A stretch of DNA of 64,000 bases from JAUIKM01 sp964445695 (GTDB taxonomy: Bacteria > Bacteroidota > Ignavibacteria > Kapaibacteriales > UBA7675). The notes under the pieces are model-generated. The model did no database searches. It had not been told where the DNA came from and was given only the letters and a program-made list of their open reading frames with translations. The translations under genes were made by a program, and so were the position numbers. The stretch lies in NCBI GenBank assembly GCA_964445695.1, contig CAYULF010000029.1, forward strand, positions 1 to 64,000. Reading direction: 5' to 3'. This document shows positions 43,930-51,219 of the stretch, piece by piece; the first letter of the stretch is position 1, and the number at the start of each line of letters is the position of its first letter.

Positions 43930-44274
43930 TTTTGGTCGGCCCGCCGCGCTGCGCGCAGCTGTACGAGCGGAGCCCCAGGCGCGACAATCGATTCGGATCG
44001 TGCAAATTCGCGGCGACGCAGTTTGCCTGATCTGTGAAACAAAAGGCGCACGGCGAAGCGGTAATGACATCGATGTTGAGAAGAAGCGCTGCCAGGTGCT
44101 GACGGCGGTGGCAGGAGTTGATTCCGCGAAACAGCACATCGCAGGCAGGCGAGCACTGACATTCCAACCGTTCAGGTGGATATATCGCCCGTTTAATCAC
44201 GGTGAGCGCATCGTTTAACTTTTTGCGCTGTGAAAGTCGGGGAGGTCGTGTTAAGCTTGTTCCGACGGCGCGCG

Positions 44275-44410
44275 GCATGCAGTGCGCCGCTCCGCGACGG
44301 CATTCACTCAGAAGAATCTGCACGAAAAATTGCAGGGTGGGAGGAGTGTGTTGTGAGCGCGGTGGTAGATCCCGTGGCGGCGGCGGGGTGGCCCCCTGAT
44401 CAAGCGGGAA
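44275..44410 (+). repeat. Dispersed intergenic repeat, copy B
   Basis: 136 bp. GCATGC start, then CACTCAGAAGAATCTGCA, the invariant GGGTGGGAGGAGTGTGT at 44335-44351, a variable segment, and an end block GGCGGGGTGGCCCCCTGATC continuing to AAGCGGGA. Arms CTGCA/TGCAG and GGGG/CCCC can pair. Best matched by copies at 49-181 (minus) and 51002-51135. Confidence 0.8.
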
Positions 44411-44598
44411 CTATGTCCAAAATTCAGGATCCCAAACCAGCAAATTCTCCAAGTTACTTTACACCAACACTTTACGCCGACACAAACAGACGCCCGAACC
44501 GCATTGCACCCGGCTCATCGGCATCTTTATTTGTTATCACAATGTTCGATTCGCACTGGTCTGTGCACCGCAATCACACGGCTCTTCGACTTTCAGGC

Positions 44599-45381
44599 TC
44601 AATTACTGTCCGCATGAATCATACCCGATACTGTGCGCGACAAGGCGCGCGGAACCAGACGCGTCATGAAGACTCCAAGTTTGTTGATGATGCCTGGAAT
44701 GATGAGGGCGCGATTGCGCCGGAAACCGCGATACCCCGCGCGCGCCACCTGCTCCGGCGACATCGCCAACAGACGGTAGAAGGCGTCCGTCCGCATGCCG
44801 GCAACAGTTGTAAACTCCGTGAATGTCGGTCCCGGCGCAAGGCAACAAATGTTCAGTCCGCGGCCGCCGCTCTCGGAGCGCAGCGCCTCGGTGAGCGAAA
44901 GAACATAGGCTTTGCTGGCGTAGTACGAGGCCAGGTTGGGACCGGCCTGAAATGCGGCGATCGATGCGACATTCAGAATGCCGCCGCAGCCGCGTTCGAG
45001 CATCGGAGGCAGAAAGAGGCTGCAAAGTTCGGTGAGAGCACAAATGTTAAGCTGCAGCAGATCGCGCTGCCGCTGCGGGGCGACGGCCGCGAATCGTCCG
45101 AAGACGCCGAATCCCGCGTTGTTGACGAGCACGTCAACCGCCAAGCCGCGCTTGTTTACTTCTTCATACAACTCCCGCGCTGCGGATACACGCGTCAGGT
45201 CCAGCGCGATAGTCTCGACGGCAACGCCACAGTCCGATCGCAGTTCGGCGGCCAGCTGTTCGAGCAGGTCGATGCGGCGAGCGGTTAGTATCAGTCGGTA
45301 ACCGTCGCGTGCAAATTCGCGTGCCAGCGCCCGGCCGATTCCTACACTTGCGCCTGTGATCAAAATTGTTTGTGACGCCAT
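44599..45381 (-). CDS. Short-chain dehydrogenase/reductase
   Basis: 260 aa from ATG 45381 (MASQTILITGAS); a GTG at 45420 is an alternative. It has all SDR marks: coenzyme loop GASVGIG, NNAG, catalytic Ser in NVASIAAF, YYASK (Tyr/Lys) and CLAPGPTFTEF. Arg residues after the second strand (TARRIDLL) suggest NADP preference. It oxidises or reduces a hydroxyl/carbonyl of unknown substrate; closest in feel to classical DltE-like SDRs. Soluble. It faces repeat copy B and is not in a clear operon. Confidence 0.92.
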   Translation of the reverse strand: MASQTILITGASVGIGRALAREFARDGYRLILTARRIDLLEQLAAELRSDCGVAVETIALDLTRVSAARELYEEVNKRGLAVDVLVNNAGFGVFGRFAAVAPQRQRDLLQLNICALTELCSLFLPPMLERGCGGILNVASIAAFQAGPNLASYYASKAYVLSLTEALRSESGGRGLNICCLAPGPTFTEFTTVAGMRTDAFYRLLAMSPEQVARAGYRGFRRNRALIIPGIINKLGVFMTRLVPRALSRTVSGMIHADSN

Positions 45382-45691
45382 TTCCTGTAAAAGCTTCTTC
45401 CTCTCGCCATGCGCGATCACTCATGCATGGTACCGGAGTCGCGCGATCATGTACCCCAGGGTTCAACAACAGTAGTTGTCAACAATCCAGTGCAGACACA
45501 GTAAGTTGAAAAGTTTTGGGAAAGTCCGACAAAATTGCAACTATCCGGCACGGCCCGCGTAGCGCCGAAAATTCGGAGATTCCCGCCGCTGTCAACAGCG
45601 GACACAACGCCGCCTGAAGCCCACAGGGGTATTACCGCTCAACTCCGGACTAAATCACTATTGTCAACTTAAAGTATTTCTACCGACGCTT
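45382..45691. other. Divergent intergenic region (SDR / PDZ protein)
   Basis: 310 nt without a gene. AT-richer sequence (TTGTCAACTTAAAGTATTTC at about 45661-45680) just before the ATG of the PDZ protein is the likely promoter/leader zone. I see no convincing ribosome-binding site. Confidence 0.45.
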
Positions 45692-47314
45692 ATGCAACGT
45701 GCACGAATCCCTTTGATTGGAGTTGTTACGTGCGCCATGCTTGCCATGACCATTGCGATTGGTTCAGGGACGGCGCAGGCAACGACATCCTCAGAAACTC
45801 CCGAAAAACAGGTTAACGTCAAAGTAGTCACAACCGACAACGGAACGTCCGAAACAGTAGACAAAATCCTCACGCTCGACAAGAATGCTTCCATTGAGTC
45901 CATCCTGCGCGACATGGGCGTCATTGATGAATTCGGCCAGATTGCCGACAATGAATCCGTAGAAATCATCGTGCGCCGCAAGCGCCATGATGCACTGCTG
46001 CAGGACATCAACGTTCAGCTTGAGCCGGCACCCGGCCCGCCGGTCTTCCGCACGCCGCCGGTCCAGACCGGCAGCGGTTTCCTGGGCGTTAATATCGCCG
46101 ATGTGCGTGTTCTCGGCGATGCCGATCAGGGCACGAGCAAAGTCGGCGTAGCCATTCGCTCGATTATTCCCAATACCGGCGCAGCCGATTCCGACCTGCG
46201 CGGCGGCGACGTCATCGTCAGCATCGACGGCATCCCCGTGGCGAGCGTCGATCAGATGGTCAAAACCATTCAGGCGCTTAAACCGGGCAGCAAGGTAGAA
46301 ATCGAGTTTCTGCGCAACGATCAGAAAATGACGACGGAAGCGACGCTGGGTTCGCGCGCCGAGTACATGCAACGCCAGCGCGAACAGAAAATCGAGCGAA
46401 TGTTGCACCGCGAGCGCGAGCGCAGCCAACGGCAAATCGAACGCAGTTCCACTCCCTTTCTCGGAATCGGTCACAAGATTGGGCCCGGGGGCTCAACGGA
46501 AGTGACCTACATCGTTCCGAATACAACCGCACAGGAAATCGGCATTGAGGCGGGCGACAAGATCGTCGGCGTGAACGGCACCAAAGTCGGTCACCCGATG
46601 GAACTGCAAATGGCGCTGCGCACGGCCGTCAAAGTCGGCGAGCCCATTACCGTCGACATCGAACGCGACGGCGTCGTTCAAAGTCTCAGCGGCACAGCCA
46701 AAGCACGTGAAATGAGGATCCGCTCAAACGCAATGAGCGGTCAATGGCTTCGGGCTCCCTCCGTGGACATGGAAGAGGCTCAACGCAATATGGAAGAAGC
46801 TCGGGAAAACCTAGAGAAGGCCGCTGGTCAAATGGAAGAATACGCTGCTTTCTGGGAAAACGATTCCGACATTGCTTTCCCCGAAGCCCCGCACTTTGAT
46901 CCGGATCTCTTTGCTGAACACATGGCAAACTTCAGCCTGGCTCCGATGGACCAGCCCGAAGTTATCCGCGAAGTGCGCGTCAGCATTTCCGTGCTGGACC
47001 TGGGCCAGGACGACATCGAAACGCTCAGCCGTCAGATTGGCGAGCCCGTCAACGACCTGGATGTTCAGGATCTGACGCTCTATCCGAACCCGAGCGACGG
47101 GCGTTTTAACCTGAACTTTGAACTGCCGGGCGACGGCCTCAGCGTCGTGAAAATCTTCGACGTCGGCGGCAATGAGATCTACGCGGAAACGCTGAACGGC
47201 GTCGACGGCAACTACGAGCGCATGATTGATATCAGCGACAAACCGACAGGCGCTTACTTCCTGCAGGTGACGCGCAACGGCCAGTCCTTCACCAAAAAAC
47301 TCGTGATTGACTGA
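45692..47314 (+). CDS. Secreted double-PDZ protein with T9SS sorting domain
   Basis: 540 aa. Signal peptide about 1-30. Two PDZ domains: about 129-220 (GFLGVNIADVRV ... LRGGDVIVSIDGIPV) and about 256-338 (FLGIGHKIGP ... IEAGDKIVGVNGTKV), separated by an Arg/Glu/Gln-rich helix with many charges. A Glu-rich helical segment follows. The last 75 residues (LTLYPNPSDGRFNLNFELP ... GAYFLQVTRNGQ ... KKLVID) are a T9SS type A domain. No trypsin-like or other protease domain is present, unlike HtrA/DegP. It probably binds peptides or unfolded C-termini outside the cell; partner unknown. A terminator follows. Confidence 0.88.
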   Translation: MQRARIPLIGVVTCAMLAMTIAIGSGTAQATTSSETPEKQVNVKVVTTDNGTSETVDKILTLDKNASIESILRDMGVIDEFGQIADNESVEIIVRRKRHDALLQDINVQLEPAPGPPVFRTPPVQTGSGFLGVNIADVRVLGDADQGTSKVGVAIRSIIPNTGAADSDLRGGDVIVSIDGIPVASVDQMVKTIQALKPGSKVEIEFLRNDQKMTTEATLGSRAEYMQRQREQKIERMLHRERERSQRQIERSSTPFLGIGHKIGPGGSTEVTYIVPNTTAQEIGIEAGDKIVGVNGTKVGHPMELQMALRTAVKVGEPITVDIERDGVVQSLSGTAKAREMRIRSNAMSGQWLRAPSVDMEEAQRNMEEARENLEKAAGQMEEYAAFWENDSDIAFPEAPHFDPDLFAEHMANFSLAPMDQPEVIREVRVSISVLDLGQDDIETLSRQIGEPVNDLDVQDLTLYPNPSDGRFNLNFELPGDGLSVVKIFDVGGNEIYAETLNGVDGNYERMIDISDKPTGAYFLQVTRNGQSFTKKLVID

Positions 47315-47370
47315 ACCGAGACAGACGGTATATGCGGCGCATCAAAGCGCGGCACGGACATGCAAACGAG

Positions 47371-47405
47371 AGGTGTGTTGGTTTCTACCGGCACACCTTT
47401 TTTTA
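47371..47405 (+). terminator. Rho-independent terminator
   Basis: Stem AGGTGTG/CACACCT with an inner GGT/ACC and TTCT loop, followed by TTTTTTTA; it ends the double-PDZ transcript, 57 nt after the stop. Confidence 0.8.
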
Positions 47406-47446
47406 TGGCTTCGCTCGCGCTGACAAGCAAAAATGGATTTGGTATT

Positions 47447-47632
47447 TCAGTGAAGGCGAGGATCGAGTTTGCCGCTGCCGCCGCATTTGCGACAGGTTTC
47501 CTTCATCCGCACGCCCTCGTACCAACCGCGCCCATGGCAGGAAGGGCAGGCGTGGCGCATGTTGTGGATGATGCGCACGGCAGCATAGACCACGGCGGAA
47601 ACAACGACCAGAACAAGTAGATAGCGAAACAT
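47447..47632 (-). CDS. Small membrane protein with DnaJ-type CxxCxGxG zinc motif
   Basis: 61 aa. One membrane helix (YLLVLVVVSAVVYAAV) is followed by CPSCHGRGWYEG and CRKCGGSGKL, two CxxCxGxG-like motifs that in DnaJ and relatives bind one zinc. The tail would face one side of the membrane. There is no clear Shine-Dalgarno site. The paired motif at such spacing makes chance unlikely. Function unknown; neighbours (double-PDZ protein and glyoxalase-fold protein) give no lead. Confidence 0.7.
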   Translation of the reverse strand: MFRYLLVLVVVSAVVYAAVRIIHNMRHACPSCHGRGWYEGVRMKETCRKCGGSGKLDPRLH

Positions 47633-47808
47633 GGCAGCGTCAGGAAATGTCGGCCAAAAACGGAGAAAGAAACTGTGTTTCGTACGAAACAGCCCGACAG
47701 ACGACCGTGGGCCACAAAGCGTTTAAAAAGCAAACAATCCGACCGCTCACGCGATCAGATTGTCCGCCAGTCAAGAAGAAATTCACCGTTTTCGGAAATT
47801 TCGCTGCA

Positions 47809-48177
47809 TCAGGCCTGCGAATGGAAAGCAACTTTGTTGCCTTCGGTATCCATGAAAATCGCAAAGTAGCCGATTTCATCGGTGATTTTGGTTTTCGGCA
47901 TCAGCACTTTTCCACCGGCGCTTTCCACGCGGCTCAGCGGCGTGTCCAGGTTGTCGCCGCCGTTAAGGAAAATCAGCGAACCGTCGGCGGAGGGCACATA
48001 ACCTTCACCGGCCACAACGGCGCCGGAGACGCTGCCGTCGGCATAGGGGAAAAATGCCATCTGGTTGCCCATCATTTCCTGGGCGGGCATGTCGGTGGCG
48101 AGCACTTCGGAGTAGAACTTGACGGCGCGGTCGAATTTGGCCGCCGGGATTTCAAACCAGTTGATGGCGTTTGCCAT
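47809..48177 (-). CDS. VOC (glyoxalase/bleomycin-resistance fold) protein
   Basis: 122 aa, with CAGGAAC about 8 nt before the ATG. It opens with NAINWFEIPAAKFDRAVKFYSEVL and ends with FAIFMDTEGNKVAFHS, the typical two beta-alpha-beta-beta-beta units of VOC proteins of the PhnB/YdcC type. The inner strand motif FFPYADGSVSGAVVAGEGYVP is also familial. It could be a metal-dependent enzyme or ligand-binding protein; the substrate is unknown. Soluble, stand-alone. Confidence 0.88.
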   Translation of the reverse strand: MANAINWFEIPAAKFDRAVKFYSEVLATDMPAQEMMGNQMAFFPYADGSVSGAVVAGEGYVPSADGSLIFLNGGDNLDTPLSRVESAGGKVLMPKTKITDEIGYFAIFMDTEGNKVAFHSQA

Positions 48178-48361
48178 GACTATTGTTCCTGGATAAATTG
48201 GATAATCAGACCGGAATTACAGGGGCGAATCTAGCGCGCTTCTGCCTGCCGGTAAAAACAAACTTTGGTCGGTTCGTAAACTTTCAAGCAGGCTGAAATT
48301 GCGCCACAACGGCGATTTTTTGCAAATTCAGGCGATTTACTCTCTCTAAAACGTAGGTTTT

Positions 48362-49876
48362 ATGCCTCGCAACACAGACCTGTTCGACCTGATCAAAAGC
48401 ATGACGCCGGCGGAAAAGCGCCAACTGCGCCTGTCGGCGGGCAGCCGCGCGGACGACAGCAACTACCTGCAGCTCTTCGACGCCATCGACGCGCAGGAGG
48501 AGTACGACGAGGGAGCGATTAAGCAGCACTTTAGCGACAAGGCATTTGTGCGTCAGCTGCACGTCACCAAAAACTACTTGTGGCGGCAGATCATGAAGTG
48601 TCTGCGTCCGCGTTACGGCGCGGCGTCGCGTCAGCACGAAATCCGCGAACTGATTGTCGAGGCAGAAATTCTCTACGACCGCGAGCTGTTTGACCAGTGC
48701 CGCCGCATTCTGGACAAAGCCGAAAACCTGGCGCGCGAGTTCGAGTGTTTTGCCGAGCTGCTGAGTGTGTTGAGTTGGCAGCGCAAACTCACGATCCAGC
48801 TTTCGACCGTCGGCAACAACCGCAATCTCCTGCTGGACGTGATAGAACAGGAAAACGAACTGCTGCTCGTGCTGCTCAATCTCAACGACTACAATCGCCT
48901 TTCGGCCGGCATCTACGACACGCTGGACCGCGAGCGAGCGAACCCCGACGATCCCGAGGTGCAGCGCGAGCTGGCCATGCTCGAATCCGCCGACCAGGCG
49001 CTGAGCCTCAACGCGCGCATCCTCTACTACTACGCGGCGCAGACCTACGCTTTTTTCCAGAATCGCCACGACCAGGCCTGCGAAGCCATTGAAGCCAAGA
49101 TTGCCATGCTGGAGGGCCGCCCGCGCTACATCCGCGAATACCCGCGCGTCTACGTTACCACGCTCACCAATTACGCCGCCGTCCTGCTGCACCTTAAACG
49201 CTACGACAAACTGGAGGCGACGCTGCTGCGCATTCGCGAACTGCCGGAGGAACTGCGCTGGAAGGAACGCAGCCCAACGATGGTCAAGGTCTTGTTGCAG
49301 ACATACAATCTGGAGCTGGAGATGTACCGCGATCGCGGCTTAAACAAACGCGGCCTGGCGCTGCAGGCCGAGACCACGGCCTTGTTAAACAGATACCGCG
49401 TCGGCGCCGCACGCGACTACCATATTCTATTTGCCTACCAGTACGCCTACCTGCACTTCCGCCAGGGCGCGTTTAACGAAGCGTTGGAACAGTTAAACGT
49501 CATGTTCAGCTTCGGCAAGGAGACCGAGCGCATTCACGTGGCAGCATACGGCCACATGCTGCGCCTGCTGATTTACTTCGAGCTGGGGCATATCACGGTG
49601 CTCAAATACTCAATTGAATCGTACCGCCGCTACATTAACAAACGATCCGCGCCGATGATTTTCGAGCGTGAAATCTTACGCTTCTTTGCACGCATCTGCC
49701 AGGCGCCGCCGGACGACTACAATCACATTCTGCACGAGCTGTGGCACAAGTTGTTTAATGAAACGGACGGCATGGCTGCCGGGCACGCCGACCACTTTGC
49801 CTTGTTCAACGACTATCTGAATATTCGCCAATGGCTCGGCGAGCGACTTAACATTCTCACCCAGCCTGCGGCTTGA
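48362..49876 (+). CDS. Helical-repeat (TPR-like) protein, paralogue of 7569-9083
   Basis: 504 aa, all helical, cytoplasmic. N-terminal MTPAEKRQLRLSAGS, LQLFDAIDAQEEYDEGAIK and LHVTKNYLWRQIMKCL align with the protein at 7569-9083, of identical length. The remainder is TPR-like helix pairs rich in Leu, Tyr and Arg (YLHFRQGAFNEALEQLNVMF). Several GTTTAAC/GTTAAAC strings occur in the coding sequence. No function is known. The gene is convergent with 50003-50557 and appears monocistronic. Confidence 0.7.
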   Translation: MPRNTDLFDLIKSMTPAEKRQLRLSAGSRADDSNYLQLFDAIDAQEEYDEGAIKQHFSDKAFVRQLHVTKNYLWRQIMKCLRPRYGAASRQHEIRELIVEAEILYDRELFDQCRRILDKAENLAREFECFAELLSVLSWQRKLTIQLSTVGNNRNLLLDVIEQENELLLVLLNLNDYNRLSAGIYDTLDRERANPDDPEVQRELAMLESADQALSLNARILYYYAAQTYAFFQNRHDQACEAIEAKIAMLEGRPRYIREYPRVYVTTLTNYAAVLLHLKRYDKLEATLLRIRELPEELRWKERSPTMVKVLLQTYNLELEMYRDRGLNKRGLALQAETTALLNRYRVGAARDYHILFAYQYAYLHFRQGAFNEALEQLNVMFSFGKETERIHVAAYGHMLRLLIYFELGHITVLKYSIESYRRYINKRSAPMIFEREILRFFARICQAPPDDYNHILHELWHKLFNETDGMAAGHADHFALFNDYLNIRQWLGERLNILTQPAA

Positions 49877-50002
49877 GGGCTTCGCCTTCTCACCTTGTTC
49901 GCCGGCTTGCCTTTTCTTCATGTTAACCACTGTGTCCAATGCCGGAAGCCACGCAGCTTGCGCGCAGCCTCCGGCGACACGACCACAAATCCTGTTAAAC
50001 TG

Positions 50003-50557
50003 TTAGAAGTAGATACTAGCGCTCAGTTGGCTGAATGTCCTAACGATGGTTCGCGTCTCTTCCAGCGTTTGCACTACCCCCGGAGACGGAAATACTGCAC
50101 GCTGTATCGTACTTTGTGCAGCCGTCAGATTCAACTCCGCACCAAAACTGAGGCTCCGCGTAAAGAAGAATTCAGCGCCCAACCCCAAGCCTGCATTCCA
50201 GCCCGAGAAATTGCCGTTTACTTCTTCAACGCGCAAGACGTACGTTCCCGACGCAGCGGCAAAGAGGAAAACCTCTTTGTCCACTTCGTCCGGCACCTCG
50301 CTGAAATACTTGCGGGCGGCGAAGCCCATCGAATACGTGTCAACGCCCTCGATCCAGTTGCCGGCAAAAGCAGGTGCAATCGTGAAAGCATCGCCGATCC
50401 ATACAGGCATGCTCAAGGTCGACGAACCGGAGTTAATCGACGCGGTGATCCCGATGTCGTCTTCGGCACACAGCGGGGTACAGCAGCCGAACAGGAACAA
50501 TGCAGACAGAAATGCGCGGCACAGCGCGCTGCGTTTAACAAACACTATAGCCAACAT
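50003..50557 (-). CDS. Outer-membrane beta-barrel protein
   Basis: 184 aa from ATG 50557, with CTGGAG 7 nt upstream; the longer frame to 50632 adds residues with no sense. A signal peptide ending CCTPLCAE gives way to amphipathic strands with Gly-rich turns (SGWNAGLGLGAEFFF, FGAELNLTAA) and a terminal SQLSASIYF with Phe at the C-terminus, as in small OmpX/OmpA-like barrels. Function unknown. Confidence 0.7.
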   Translation of the reverse strand: MLAIVFVKRSALCRAFLSALFLFGCCTPLCAEDDIGITASINSGSSTLSMPVWIGDAFTIAPAFAGNWIEGVDTYSMGFAARKYFSEVPDEVDKEVFLFAAASGTYVLRVEEVNGNFSGWNAGLGLGAEFFFTRSLSFGAELNLTAAQSTIQRAVFPSPGVVQTLEETRTIVRTFSQLSASIYF

Positions 50558-51219
50558 AAGACTACTCCAGATTTGAGTAAAAGCACCGCCACGCCCGCAG
50601 TGATTTCGGGCATACCGCCAAAGCGTTTCCAACGTGAATCAATTCGGTTTGATCCGCAGTCCGCAGGCGTCACTGTCAGAGTGGGAAGTGAACGAAACGA
50701 GCGAGCCCCAAGGTTTCTGGTGTGCCGCCGTTCAAACAAACAGTGTAAAGTGTAGTGACGGGTGCGGCGGCGGGCGATCCGGGAGCCAGGCGGCGCAGCA
50801 CAAAATAGCCGGAATGCGCGAAGTTACTCAAAGGATGGATTTCGGCAAAGTCACAAAACCGGGTACGTGTCGGGAAGGCGGCAGAAACCGATCCGTTCAA
50901 GGGCATGTGGTGCACGTTAACCTGTAAATTGAGCTACGTTCAGTTTTAAACTTCGGAAATGCGCCGCAAGAGTTTGTATGCTTGTGATGATACGGCGCAC
51001 AGCATGCGGGGCGCGGTATCCGCGACGGCTTCACTCAAAAAAAATCTGCAAAAAAATGCAGGGTGGGAGGAGTGTGTTCAGCGGTATATGGAGAACTCGT
51101 GGCGGCGGCGGGGAGGACCCCAAGATCAACGGAGGAGTACGCCGATTTTTCACAAACTCAAAGCCTTCAAACTTAAACACCACGCACCCACTCCCAACCC
51201 GGCGCCAAACCTCAGCCCC
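50558..51219. other. Intergenic with repeat copy C
   Basis: 662 nt between two minus-strand genes. It contains repeat copy C (51002-51135). Plus frames here are Arg/Gly-rich and are not protein-like. The promoter of 50003-50557 should lie near 50560-50640. Confidence 0.55.
51002..51135 (+). repeat. Dispersed intergenic repeat, copy C
   Basis: 134 bp. GCATGC start, CACTCAAAAAAAATCTGCA, invariant GGGTGGGAGGAGTGTGT at 51061-51077, a variable part, and GGCGGGGAGGACCCCAAGAT. Potential stems: CGCGG-TAT-CCGCG, CTGCA/TGCAG and GGGG-AGGA-CCCC. In this copy the final loop (AGGA instead of TGGT/TGGC) and following bases differ, while the arms are retained. Confidence 0.8.

Larger units (their letters stand above)
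43820..44598. other. Intergenic with terminator and repeat copy B
   Basis: 779 nt between convergent genes. It holds the terminator at 43886-43929 and copy B of the dispersed repeat (44275-44410). A long plus frame through it (44230-45288) is mostly the antisense of the SDR gene. Nothing else coding is supported. Confidence 0.6.

Noticed and set aside
44202..44399. Reading frames through repeat copy B, such as one with RVGGVCC and RGGGG
   Set aside because: The same frame is broken in copies A and C by length changes, so the conserved DNA is not kept as protein.
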